This document shows positions 10,046-21,121 of a DNA stretch of 64,000 nucleotides, in pieces. Source of the stretch: Eucalyptus grandis (taxonomy: Eukaryota; Streptophyta; Magnoliopsida; Myrtales; Myrtaceae). Under the pieces are notes generated by a model that saw only the letters and a list, made by a program, of their open reading frames with translations, was not told the DNA's origin and did not search any database. Numbering within the stretch: the first letter of the stretch is position 1; every line of letters begins with the position of its first letter. The stretch lies in assembly GCF_016545825.1 (NCBI RefSeq), contig NC_052620.1, forward strand, positions 5,828,001 to 5,892,000, written 5' to 3'. Made by a program: the position numbers and the translations under genes.

Positions 10046-10830
10046 AAATCTACGTCAACACTATTGGTAGTTTGGTATGAAGGCAGACATCGTCAAGTAT
10101 GTTGCCAAGTGTTTGACGTGTCAGCAAGTGAAGGCACAACATTGTCAGCTGGGAGAACTTCTGCTACCTCTCGAGATCCCAGAGTGGAAATGGGAGCACA
10201 TCATGATGGATTTTGTGACCGGCCTATCGAGGAGTGAGAGAGGGAACGATTCCATTTGGGTAGTGGTCGATAGATTGACAAAGTCAGCTCACTTCATTGC
10301 AATATGAAAAGACCTTAGTTTAGATAGACATGCAAAGTTATACGTATGTCAGATCATTCATATGCATGGAGTGCCAGTGATAATCACCTCAGACCAAGAC
10401 TTGAGATTCATAGCTACTTTTTGGAAAAGTTTGCAGAGTGCTTTAGGTTCAAAACTGCAATACAGTACGGCATATTATCCTCAGACGGATGGCCAGTTTG
10501 AGAGGACAATTCAAACCCTCGAGAACATCCTGCAAGCTTGCGTGCTAGACTTCAAGGGAAGTTGGGAATAACAGCTTCATCTGGTTGAGTTCGCCTACAA
10601 CAACAGTTATCAACTGAGCATTCAGATAGATCCTTTCGAAGCGTTGTATGGTAAAGCGTGCAGAACGCCAGTGTGTTGGGATGAAGTTGAGGAAAAAAAG
10701 ATCACAGGCCTAAAGTTAGTTCAACAGTCAGTGGATCCAGTTGCAGTTATCAGAGGCAGATTAAAGACCGCTCAGAGCCACCAAAAGAGTTATGCTGGTA
10801 AGCGCCGGAGACCATTGGAATTCTAAGTTG
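10046..10830 (+). pseudogene. Family B integrase core (broken)
   Basis: Continuation of the integrase after solo LTR A1. KYVAKCLTCQQVKAQ supplies the two zinc-binding cysteines. MMDFVTGL carries the first catalytic Asp, TSDQDLRF the second Asp, and DGQFERTIQTLE the Glu of the DDE triad, so the triad letters are still present. FAYNNSY and FEALYGKACRTP are standard later integrase motifs. Stops at about 10305, 10569 and 10824 break the frame. An intact integrase would insert the element's DNA into host chromatin; this copy cannot produce it. Confidence 0.85.
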
Positions 10831-11228
10831 GTGAACACGTTTTTCTAAAGGTGTCACCAAAGAGGGGAACTTTATGCTTTTGTAAGAAAGGGAAACTGAG
10901 TCCGAGGTACGTAGGTCCATTTGAGATTCTAGAGAGAATCGAGATCCTAGTATATCGTCTTGCTTTGCCGCCGAGACTGGCGCAAGTGCACAACGTCTTT
11001 CACGTGTCGATGTTGAGGAAGTATGAGCCTAACACGACCCACGTGCTTAATTTTGAGGAATTGGATGTGAACGACCAAGTGTCGTACGTTGAAAGCCTAA
11101 TTCAGATTGTGGATCGAAAAGAGCAAATTATACGTACAAAGACCATCCCATTGGTCAAAGTGGTCTGGCAACACCACGATACTAAAGGAGGAACCTGGGA
11201 GAGTGAAGAGTCAATGAGACAATTGTAG
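10831..11228 (+). pseudogene. Family B integrase C-terminus and chromodomain-like tail
   Basis: An open stretch of about 125 codons (from 10851): [50 protein letters not shown], then [16 protein letters not shown] and VVWQHH, ending in a stop at 11226-11228. It matches the fragment at 1-239. The final segment is the Tekay-type chromodomain position, where aromatic residues such as W in VVWQHH are retained. This is the best-kept part of the family B polyprotein, but it is disconnected from the rest by an upstream stop at about 10824. Confidence 0.8.
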
Positions 11229-11285
11229 CCCCACCTTTATGCTTAAGTATTGTAATGGTTTAAATTTCGAGAACAATATTTTTAT

Positions 11286-11298
11286 AAAAGGAGAAGAG
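11286..11298 (+). other. Polypurine tract before family B 3' LTR
   Basis: AAAAGGAGAAGAG sits one base before the LTR start at 11300 and matches the tract at 339-351. Confidence 0.6.
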
Positions 11299-11299
11299 T

Positions 11300-12647
11300 T
11301 ATGACATCTCGAATTTTCAATTACGTTTTCCATTAAATTAAATCGGGCCTTTCATTGACGTATCTATAATGCTACTCTCAAAGCTGATCACTCTTGAGAA
11401 AACTAGACTAGCTGGAAAAGTCATTAAGGAATTTTAATGCATTAAACTTGAAAATTCGACCAAGAATCGACTACTCGACCGTGCTCATCTACAGAGATCA
11501 TTATGACACATTAAGATCGATTAGAAATTAGAGATAGGTCAGTTTGACTAAAATACGTTGTTAAATATGGGTGATTCCACCAAATTGAAAAATTCTCGTC
11601 GATCAGCACTAGTCTGATTTTTTTATCGTTTTGGTACCCTGTGTCTGTATTTGAATCCTCAAGATTTTCATGACAACCGAGAGTCGCCAATGTGTCGAAG
11701 AGATTCATTGTGGCTCGAAGAAAACCGACTATGGGTCATTCGCACTAAAAATTTCTGAAAGCTACCCGGTAGCCTAGGTCATGCTAAAATCACGCCAGAT
11801 TGAAATTTATCGCGAATTTGAATCTGATTTCAAAAATTGAAAGTTCTGTCATGTCACAAATCATTTTAGGAACGTCAACTTAGTCTTTAAAGGTTTTTCT
11901 ACAAACCGAGATTTTGGCGGAAAATGTAGAGGACCATTTTTTTATCGTAAAATTCAGGTGCAAATGAGATCAATTGACGAGGAAAAATACCAATTTGATA
12001 GATTACTCGACGGTTGAATTTTTAGAAGCCGAATTGAGTGAATTCGGGAAGGAATTGAGGTGGAAATTGAGCCAAATGTTGTGCAAATTCGTGTGCCCCC
12101 TTGGACCCAATCTTTGGATCACTTCAAGGCTTCTAGAAGGAGTCTTTGGTTTGGAAAATGGGCAGAGGAAGCCAGCTGGTGGTGGGACCAAAGCAAGAGG
12201 ACAAAGGGATAAACGAGAGACCAAGGTGGTCCCCCACCCCCCAATCTAGTTGGTCCCCCCTCCTTTCTTCCTATTTCTGCCCGTCGACACCACCCTCCCT
12301 CCATCACAGCTTGCTGCTCGAAACCCCAGAAACCTAGAAGCGGAACCAGCAGCCAAGCCCTTGCCCACCAAAGCCCGCCAAAGCCACCTTAAGCCGCCGC
12401 GTCGCCCGTCACGCCCCCGCATGCTTGCTTGCGCGTCATGCTCACTCCACACCTATCTCGCGCCTAGCTCACTGTCTCGAGCTTCCTTGCCATCGTCCAG
12501 CTACCATACATCGCTGTTTCGCCACCGCCAGCCACTGAAGACACCTGTCCAAGCTGCTGCAGTCCCCGTTATCCATCCTCGCCACTTCAAGCCAACCGAT
12601 TCCACCTCTCTCGGCCCCGACCAGCACCGAACATAAGCCAAGCAGAG
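11300..12647 (+). repeat. Family B 3' LTR, first part
   Basis: It begins TATGACATCTCGA and aligns with 353-1250. It is cut at 12647 by solo LTR A2 and resumes at 16357. It contains a GC-rich segment (about 12200-12647) that is deleted from the LTR at 353-2955 but has a counterpart in the solo LTR at about 54000-54720. Open frames in this block look compositional; I do not call a gene. Confidence 0.8.
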
Positions 12648-15600
12648 TGTGGCACCCCTCGACGGCCCCCAATCCGTTAGGGTCGCCACAGTTTGCTTAC
12701 CTTTCACTTTCCCTATTAACATGTCACTCTGATACCATTTTAATGGCAGCGGGTCCATACAATTTAGGGGGTTTACATTTTTTTTTTTTTATCGATCCCT
12801 TGCGCAATTCATATAGCAGAAGCACATGCATTAACTACATTCCCTATATACATAAAACGATGCACACCAACTAAACATCTTATATAAGTTAAAGCCGAAC
12901 ACGTTTATTTACATAAAGCAGATGGACATCTTTAATCGGTACATCGAAATGCCAATGTTTCTATACTCGGAAATACTTCAAAAGATGACCGACATCTCCT
13001 CTAACAATCGAATACTTAAAGTCCATCAATTAGTGTCAGCGTCCAAAAACTCCTTCCTTTGCTATCCTCCTCCTCACAATCATATCCAATCACTCAATTC
13101 GTCTACTAGTAGTAGTGGCAGTAGAGGGATCTTATCTAGTCTGAAATTTTATTCTCCAAAAGGGGAGAGTACAGCCACTCAGCAGGTAAAGGACCAATAG
13201 ACCACTCAATGCATCATGCCATGCAATCATAACAATCATAGCATCACATGTCATACAAGCATCCATGCACAACATACCATGGCATCATGCACATGTCATC
13301 ATACCTCATGTACCATCATCATCACCATGCATCCATGGATGAAACATCATCATCATATCAGCATATCACATGTACCATCATCATTACCATGTATCCATGC
13401 ACATCTCATCATATCATGCATATATCATCATGCATAATTCAATTTCAATTTCGTTTTGGACCGCCACATTTCTCTTTCCCGGAACCAATGTTTACATCCC
13501 ACATTCATCACTCGCGCCCAATCCTGGCATTGCGAGGAACCTCCGAGCATGTATCCAAGATATAACCGGGCATCCGGCACCCCCACATTACGGACATCTC
13601 GTATCCCAACTGGCATCACGAGGAACCTCCGGGCATGTATCCAAGATACAACCGGGCATCCGGTGTTTACACTCCTTGGCCGGGCATCTCGCATCCCAAC
13701 TAGCATCGCGAGGCATTCCCCCGGGCACAAACCTCCAGGGCTTCTGGAATTACGTACCGACATACCACCAGGATCCCCCCCTCCTCTGGAGTTACGTACC
13801 GTATACCACCAGGCATCTCGAAACTCCCAAGGAAATCTCTGGGGCTCACCATGAAAATGGTTTCCCCTACCCTTCGAAATTACGTACCGACATACCACCA
13901 TGCCTCCCCTAGAATTACGTACCGTATACCACCGGGCATCCCGACACTCCCGGGGCATCATCGGCTCACACCTCCGATGATCTTGTTACCCTCTCCATTC
14001 TCATTTATACATGTATCTCATTCACAGTTATGACTCAATCTCAACATGGCATGTGATGTGATAGCAATCAAAATCATATTTATCATTAAATTCATACATG
14101 CATCTCAAATCATTATCATACATGCAGCAAGACACTATCATCCAATCAATACAATTCATCGAGTCCATGCAATTTAAAATGGTCCATATTTCATGCCTTT
14201 TCAAAGTTTACAGAATTCCACCATGTACCATTTTTAGAAAATATTTAAATTAAATATCCAAATGCTTCTAAAAAATCATGAAATCAAGGCACGTAATAGA
14301 CAAGACAATAAAATAACAATTTCATGAAAATACATGCCCAATAGAGTTCCACACAAAGAGATATGATTCACACCAATACAGCATGCAATTTCAGATAGAA
14401 GCAGAACGACCTCCGAAAATTATGAAATTTTACCAAGTTGTATTTAAGACACTAAAGTAGTTTTTTCATGCAGACTTCTAGGCCAAATTCGTTTTAGGTC
14501 ATTTTCTATAGTCGTACGAAGCTTCTGGTTCTCTCACCGAAACGTCAAGTGTATGTATCTCCGAAATACCGAGTTTTTACCCACTTATTCTTCTTTTTTT
14601 CCTCTGAAATTTGGATATGTTTTACTTCAAGAGGTCCCCTACAACTTTCATTAAGGGATCTAAGTCGAGTTTCAAGGAATAGTCACCATATGGGTTCATA
14701 AAGTCTCGGGTGTCCAGTACCGCGTCTCCAGATTTACCATCTTCAAGAGTAAGTCGATTCAATAGGCTAAACTTGTTCATTTTGCTTAAAATTTGAGTAT
14801 GTTAAACTTCAAGATGTTCTCTACAAGTTTCATGGAGAATTTGAAAAGAGATTCTTATTAAAAATCAAGATGCAACCACAAATCCACCGAAAGGTCAGTG
14901 AAATCGTTCCAGATCTGGTGTCTCCGTAGGATGAGAGTTTGATCCCTCAAATCTCCATAATTTTGTACAAAATTTTATTATGTTATATTTTAAGATGTTG
15001 GATACAACTTTCATGAAGAGATCAAAGTCAAAATCGAACTCAAAACATGCATGCAAGCTCTCACAAGATTCTGGGTCAGGCGGTTCATGCGGAAACATTC
15101 CAGATCTAGCATCTCCGTAGGATGAGAGTTTGACCCCTTACATCTCCATCCTTTTGTACCAAATTTTAGTATGTTGTATTTTAAGATGTTGGCTACAAGT
15201 TTCATGAAGAAATAAAAGTCAAAATCGAACTCGAAACATGCATGCAAGCTCTCACAAGATTCTGGTTCAGGCGGTTCATGCGAAAACAGCAAGCATATTC
15301 AAGAACCAAGCACATTTTTGCTTCGGTTTCGCCTACCCTAACATCCAAAACTCACCACTAACAAATCATACATGCAAGACACACATGCAAGGGTGGAAAT
15401 CAATCCCAACTTGCCTTAAAGACCAAGCGGACAGCGACACACGAACGGCACACCGGCGACGGATGAACGGACGAACGGGCGACAATGGCTCCTTCTTCTC
15501 CTCTCTCGGTTCCCCTCTTCTCTCCCGCAACCCTCTCTCTCTCTCACTTGGATGACAGCCCCTCCATCAGCCAGCCTCTCTCCCTTTTGTTCTTTGATTT

Positions 15601-16351
15601 AACAATTTATCTCTATTTTTGCATGTAAGGGACAAGTGGAATATGCATGGACAAGTGGTGAGTAGCCTTTTGCATGTTAGGGACACATGGAGAATCCCTC
15701 ATGCCACTTGTCAACCTCCATGCAAGGGTGATGGCCCTCAATGGGCTGGGCTTGGGCCTTCATGGGCTGGTCAAATAGGGGGCTGGTGTGGGCTGGTTGG
15801 ATGGGCTTAGGGCCTAAAAATCAGCCCACCCCCTCCTATTCCTATTCCATTTAATCCCCAATTAAATAAACACCTAATTTCAACTTATAAGACCACAAAA
15901 ATCTTTAATTTAAATCAATAAAATTCTACTTATAAAGTGCACCACCAAGAATAAGATTTTCTATATCAATTTGCACTTTAATGATTCCTTGGGTCACTTG
16001 AACACACACCTCCATCCAAACAATCATCCTTTACAATGCTTGGCCTTAGAATTTTCAGCCCACTAACCTTTTAATAATCTATTAACATTTTCCACTTAAA
16101 TAAATACCTAACTTGCAAAAGTAATAAGGCCATAAAACTTGTAGTCACAAATCCATAAATTCCAATTTATAATACATATGGCCAATGATAGAATTTTCTT
16201 TCCTATCACATAATTATCCATTAAAAGCTTGGCCATAAATCTTATTGCAAATTATGGATTAAATGGCTATAAAATAACTTAATGGCACTTCCATCACTGA
16301 TTCATAAACTTTAATGTAACTAGAGGTCGTCATGAATTTTGGGATGCCACA
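12648..16351 (-). mobile_element. Solo LTR, gypsy family A, copy A2 (reverse orientation)
   Basis: 3704 bp from TGTGGCACCCCTCGAC to GGGATGCCACA, flanked by a perfect 5-bp duplication CAGAG (12643-12647 and 16352-16356). It is the reverse complement of the A1 type and lies inside the family B 3' LTR. It is longer than the other copies. Partial explanations are a roughly 190-bp tandem duplication (about 14909-15290) and an enlarged short-repeat array (about 13540-13960) with repeated ATTACGTACCGACATACCACC phrases. No polyprotein domain is present. Confidence 0.9.
14909..15290. repeat. Tandem duplication of about 191 bp in LTR copy A2
   Basis: CCAGATCT followed by the phrase CTCCGTAGGATGAGAGTTTG recurs at 14909 and 15100, and both copies end near CATGCATGCAAGCTC. 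The same duplication, spaced about 189 bp, is at 57075 and 57264 in the family A LTR inside copia E, so it predates both insertions. Open frames on the minus strand here are by-products of the repeat. Confidence 0.75.
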
Positions 16352-16356
16352 CAGAG

Positions 16357-17855
16357 TGGGTCTCACAGCCGATGTTTGACCCATTTTGGTGGCTTTCCCG
16401 ACCCCGCTTGGCGGTCCTGCTTTGGGGTTTGTCAGTCCTCCCCGCATCCTCGTTGTTTTGATCCGAGTAGATCGTTAATCAAGTGAGTTTAACTCACTAA
16501 TCTTTGCTTAGTAAGTTAATGACGTTTAAGGGTTGATTAATTTAGACTAAGTATGGATTAGGTGGATAGTTAGAATAGATTATCAATTTAATTAATCATT
16601 ATTGTATGTTAGGTGGTTAGAGTAGTGTAATTAGAGCCTAGACAAGCTCTAGTATTTATCTCGAGTGATTCGGAAATTTTCCAAGCCCGTCTCAGCTTTT
16701 AATTAAGCTTTTTCAGCCTAACTTGTATTTATTGGCATTTAATAATTAATTTCCGTATTTATTTATTTATTTTCCGGAATTTAGACCAGGATAGGTGGTA
16801 ACCGGAATTTTATGCTGATTGTAGTGGTGTGGTCTGTTTATTTAATTGACAGTTATTTGTGCAATTTGGGTGTTTGCAATTTGGATATTTATTCCAAAAT
16901 TTATTTATTTCAATATTTAATTAGAAAATCACTGTGAAAATATTATATTTTGGTTAAGGCTGACCGTGTACCCACACACGATTATTTTTATCGGGTATGA
17001 CAAAAATGGTGAAATCATTAGATGGTCAGGATGGTATTCTATATCAATCTACGAGCTTTGATATGTCAGCTTAGGGTGAGTAGTATACCAGTATACTATA
17101 TTAGCCTACGGGCTTTGATATGTCAACTTTGGCTGAACAATATACTCTATTGTCAGCTTCTGGTGAGCTATATTATTATCAACTTTGGGTGAGCTATAGT
17201 AGATCTTGATATGATCAAATTGGATAGATAGTATTGAATGGATTGACCGAGTGATGGTCTTGCTGACATAAAATCGACTAGTTTGATTGATCGATAATTC
17301 GATCGGCTTGATGATTTGATTAGTTGAGTGATTTGTGAGTATTTGAATTATACTAACTTGCAAGAAGGAGCTGAGGCAAAGGTAAGTCCTCCGACCTATG
17401 TTCTTGCTTAGGCAGCCCTTTGGGCATATTTTCTTCCTAGTCAAGGCTTAAGGGGTTGAACTTGCTGAGACCCCGTCTCACCCCTATTGTGGGATAACAT
17501 TTTCAGGTCCCTAGATGGCGGTCATGGAGGACCTGAAGCCCCAAAGTTTGGGAAGGTGGAGAAATCAGAATCGGCGAACGTGTCTGACTAGTGGGTTATA
17601 GGACAGTTCCCTTTTGTTGAGCCGATATTTTTGTAAACAGCCTGGTGTTATATATAAACCTGTTTGTTTATAAAAAGCTTGTTTTGTTTGTGAATTATGG
17701 CCCTGTTTTTCTATTCCATCTAGTTGTTGTCTGCAGATTTATTATTCGTTTTCGCATGCATACTAAAATGAATGGGTCAACAATACATCTCGGGACGTCG
17801 CTATTTAATTGACCGATGAGGGATGGGTACATGCTCGGAGGATCAGGACATGACA
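16357..17855 (+). repeat. Family B 3' LTR, second part
   Basis: It continues the LTR interrupted at 12647 and ends at ...GACATGACA (17855). It contains a minisatellite (about 17035-17195), the GGTAAGT site (17381-17387) and the clearest hairpin block: TGAGACCCCGTCTCA, then CCCCTATTGTGGG, then ATAACATTTTCAG (17465-17506). Confidence 0.8.
17382..17506 (+). other. Intron-like interval with two hairpins, family B 3' LTR
   Basis: It runs from GTAAGT to TTTTCAG. TGAGAC-CCC-GTCTCA is a perfect 6-bp stem, and CCC-CTATTGT-GGG forms a second short stem before ATAACATTTTCAG. The equivalents are 2155-2276 and 55983-56102. The hairpins are seen in the sequence; function is inferred. Confidence 0.4.
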
Positions 17856-18036
17856 ACGGAAGCACGCCGGTTCAATAAAAGGAACTATAGGCTACGAAAG
17901 CATGCTAGGTCAATATAAATAAACTACAAGCTATAGAAGCACGCCGGTTGATGAAAAGGACACTAGGATACGAAAAGCACGTCGGGTTAGTGAAAATGGC
18001 TTGAGGCTACGAAAGCACACCGAATCTCAAGGCTTC
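17856..18036. repeat. Array of about 38-bp imperfect tandem repeats
   Basis: About five diverged units of the form GCTACGAAAGCACGCCGGTT followed by an A-rich tail, with starts near 17860, 17893, 17931, 17968 and 18006. The array begins directly after the family B 3' LTR and ends at the TSD (GCTTC) of the family A element, beyond which no further units are seen (25574 on). It is therefore not part of either retroelement as defined here. Confidence 0.65.
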
Positions 18037-18604
18037 TGTGGCACCCCTCGACACGGCCCCCGATCCGCTAGGGTCACCACAGCCTACTCACCTATCACTT
18101 GTCCTAATAATATTCCACTCTGATACCATTTCAATTGCAGCGGGTCCATACAACCTAGGGGTTTACATCTTTTAGATCGGTCCCAGCGCAGTTCATATAA
18201 AGGAAGCATACTTATCATCTCCCAAACCCATACACAACTAAATAATACGATGCAATACATACCAACTACAACCTTTCATATATATATATATATATATATA
18301 TAAGTTAATGCTAACCACTTTTATTTACATACTAAGATTGATTTCACAAGTCACTACAACAAAAAGGCCAAGACTATAACTAAGCTCGGCTAAACCTAAA
18401 AAGAAACCCGAATATACATCAAATGTGAACATCTATCCATCAGCTAGTGTCGGCCATCCCAAAAAGTGTCAACTTTCACTAGTCACACGCTCCTATCACA
18501 CCCATCTTGGTGCATCGGCCGACGGCGACGGTAGCATCCCCATCATCCTCCCATCTCTATGAACATGGACAGACAAAAATTCTTGTATAACGGGACCATC
18601 AGGT
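18037..18604 (-). repeat. Truncated 3' LTR of family A element
   Basis: 568 bp matching the terminal part of the 5' LTR at 22337-22893. The match stops after GGGACCATCAGGTA, where polyprotein sequence begins. The junction shows only a few unmatched bases and no long homology, which suggests a deletion by end joining. Confidence 0.85.
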
Positions 18605-19375
18605 AGCATCCCCTTTCCATCCTGGTACGTCCAATGGTCTCAATAGTCCCGTGGGTTTGCGGTGTTCCGCTTTCACTTGCTGGCATGTTAAACATTTAAA
18701 AATATGATTAGCTATATCCTTCTTCATGCCATTCCACCAAAATTGTTGGCGTAGGTTTCTATACATTTCTATACTACCCGGATGAATACTATAATTACTT
18801 TTATGCGCTTCTAATAGGATCTCTCTTCTTACTTCCTCATTATCAAGAACACAGAGCCGTCCTTGGCATCTTAATATTCCATCTTCAGAAACTTGAAACT
18901 CTAGTCTTTTCCTTAAAGACACAGCGTCTCGTATTTTCAAAATCTCCGGGTCAGATATTTGTAAAATCTTAACTTTCTGAATAACTTCGAGGTCAATCCT
19001 TAATGCAGTAAGCATATCAGTAAGGTGGTCCATTTCCAACTTAAAATTTGAATCCACAATTGACTTTAACAGATTCCACTCTGTTATTCTTAGACTAGCC
19101 ATGTCTATGGCCGACTTTCGACTAAGGGCATTTGCCACCTTATTTGCTTTTCCTGGATAGTATCGTATATCACAGTCATAATCTTTTAATAATTTCATCC
19201 ACTTTCTCTATCTCTTGTTCAACTCTTTTTTGTGAAAACAAATACTTTAAACTCTTATGATCTGTATAGTTTCAAACTTCTCTCCATACATATAATGTCT
19301 CCATATTTTCAAAGCAAACACTATAATTGCCAATTCCAAATCATGGGTTGGGCAATTTAACTCATGAGGTTTCAA
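18605..19375 (-). pseudogene. Family A RNase H C-terminus and integrase zinc domain (truncated)
   Basis: An open stretch of about 199 codons (19198 down to 18599) reads LLKDYDCDIRYYPGKANKVA and ALSRKSA, the end of RNase H, then AHKSNYSIHPGSIEMY and CLTCQQVKAEHRKP, the HHCC zinc domain of integrase. It stops at PLDVPGWKGDAT, where the DDE core should follow; instead the reading runs into 3' LTR sequence. Upstream, 19199-19375 holds the frameshifted middle of RNase H ([17 protein letters not shown]). Without the catalytic core no integration is possible from this copy. Confidence 0.85.
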
Positions 19376-20095
19376 CTACCTCGATGCATAGGCTATGACA
19401 TTGCCATGCTGCATCAAAACACATCGCGGTCCTTTATGAGATGCATCACTATACACCGTGAATCCTTCAGATCCAGATGGTATAGTTAGAATTGGGGCTG
19501 TAGTCAACTTTCTTTTGAGTTCCTGAAAACTTCTTTCACATTCTCCACTCCATTCAAATCTCACATTCTTTCGAGTCAATTTTTTTAAAGGGCCTGCTAG
19601 ATGTGAAAATCCTTCGATAAACCTCCTATAATAGCCAACCAATCCTAAGAAACTTCTTATCTCAGTCGGCGTTGTCGGTCTCGGCCAATTCACTACCATC
19701 TCAACATTTGCAAGGTCCACTGCAATTCTATTTCCTGACACCACATGCCCTAAAAATATTATCTGATCCAGCCATAATTCACACTTACTAAATTTGGTGA
19801 ATAACTTATGGTCTCTTAGCATTTGCAACGCTATCCTTAGGTGTCGTTCGTGCTCTTCAGGTGCTTTAGAATATATTAGGATATCATCAATGAAGACAAT
19901 TACAAACTGATCCAAAGAAGGCTTTAATATCCTATTCATTAAATCCATGAATGCGACTGGTGCATTCGTTAATTCGAAAGTCATAACTAAGAACTCATAA
20001 TGTCCATAACGAGTCCTGAATGCAGTCTTAGGAATGTCTTCTTTCTTTATCCTTAATTGATGGTATCCTGACCTTAAGTCAATTTTAGAAAAGAC
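19376..20095 (-). pseudogene. Family A reverse transcriptase palm and RNase H start
   Basis: An open stretch of about 202 codons (19984 down to 19376) contains [11 protein letters not shown], then [13 protein letters not shown] with both catalytic aspartates kept, [27 protein letters not shown] and [11 protein letters not shown], the RNase H start. It ends with a stop after YASR. The few codons between 19985 and 20095 ([19 protein letters not shown]) join it to the upstream part, with a stop after FDQLQGS near 20096. It is better preserved than the family B copy, in which the corresponding motif has lost an aspartate. Confidence 0.85.
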
Positions 20096-21121
20096 TTAAC
20101 TTCCTTGCAACTGATCAAATAAATCATCAATTCTAGGCAAGGGATACTTATTCTTTACAGTCACTTGGTTCAGTTGTCTATAGTCAATACATAGACGCAT
20201 CGACCCGTCCTTCTTTTTCACAAATGGAATTGGTGCACCCCAAGGTGAAGCACTTGGCCTAATAAATCCCTTATCAAGCAACTCTTGTAGTTGCACCTTC
20301 AACTCCTTCAACTCTACTAAGGCCATTCTATATGGGGCCTTCGATATTGGTCCTGTTCCTGGCATTAGTTCAATCTCAAACTCAATCTCTCGCTCTGGCG
20401 GTAATCCAGGCAACTCCTCAGGAAACACATCCTGAAATTCCCTGACTATTCGAATCTCACCGATTTTAGTCTCTCTCTTAGTAAGATCTCTTACCACTGC
20501 TAGGTATCCTTGACATCCTTCGTCAAGTAGTTCACAAGCTTTTACCATTGAGATAATGGCTATAGAGGGGTTTGTCTGACCTCCAAAAGATTCAAAACTA
20601 AACTGATCAGGTAACATGAACTGGATCACTTTCCTATAGCAATCTACCTTAGCCCTATGCTTATGGAGCAAATCCATTCCTATGATAACATCAAAGTCAT
20701 ACATAGCCATCACAACTAGATCTATTTCCATATCTCGCTCTTCTATAGTTATCTTACATTTTGCACACATCAATGTAGATAAAAACATATTCTTTAAAGG
20801 CGTGGAAACACAAAGAGGCGTCTCAAGAGGCGTAGCTTCTATTTCACTCAATTGCCTATATCTTTCAGATATAAATGAATGCGTAGCACCCGTGTGAAAC
20901 AATGCATATGCCTTCTTGCCATTTATGAAAATCGTACCTGATATAACATTTTTTGAAGCTTTCGCTTCCTCTTGGGTGACTGCATACACCATTCCTTGTG
21001 TTGGTGGCCTCTGAGGATTTCTTGCTAGGTTTGATCTAACAACACTTTGCTGTCCTTGTCGCACCGAGCCAACACTCAGCTGCAACCTCTCTTGTGGATA
21101 GTCTTTCTTGAGGTGACCTAC
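20096..21121 (-). pseudogene. Family A protease and N-terminal reverse transcriptase
   Basis: A 329-codon open stretch (21085 down to 20096). The protease motif reads [15 protein letters not shown]: the flanks match the retropepsin family but the catalytic Asp is His. [12 protein letters not shown] follows at the usual distance. [19 protein letters not shown], then [24 protein letters not shown] and LCIDYRQLN are the fingers of reverse transcriptase. The family B protease has His in the same place, a surprising coincidence for two families. No frameshift is seen in this part; the reading ends at a stop after DLFDQLQGS. Confidence 0.85.

Larger units (their letters stand above)
1..17855 (+). 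mobile_element. Tandem Ty3/gypsy chromovirus (family B), left end outside window
   Basis: Seen: a polyprotein C-terminus (1-239), an LTR (353-2955), a second gag-pol (2950-11228) and a second LTR (11300-12647 plus 16357-17855), all in one direction. Domain order is gag, protease, reverse transcriptase, RNase H, integrase, chromodomain-like tail; integrase after RNase H defines Ty3/gypsy, and the C-terminal chromodomain-like segment suggests the Tekay/Del chromovirus group. LTRs start TGTGACAT or TATGACAT and end CATGACA. Because an internal region precedes the first LTR, this is an LTR-internal-LTR-internal-LTR array, probably from unequal recombination. A foldback DNA element and two foreign solo LTRs interrupt it. 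Many stops and frameshifts show it is dead. The left boundary and its target duplication lie outside the window. Confidence 0.85.

Noticed and set aside
12250..12636. 128-codon plus-strand frame in the GC-rich block of the family B 3' LTR
   Set aside because: Pro/Ser/Arg-rich, overlapping long frames on the opposite strand, no domain, and the equivalent block at 54000-54720 gives unrelated products. Composition explains it.
13200..13912. His/Ser/Pro-rich frames (CATCATCA-type) in solo LTR A2
   Set aside because: Simple-sequence CAT/CAC repeats and the short-repeat array; matching frames arise in the other family A LTRs only by composition.
14895..15292. Two minus-strand frames with similar Phe/Asp-rich protein sequence
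   Set aside because: They are the two copies of the 191-bp LTR duplication, not a gene family.
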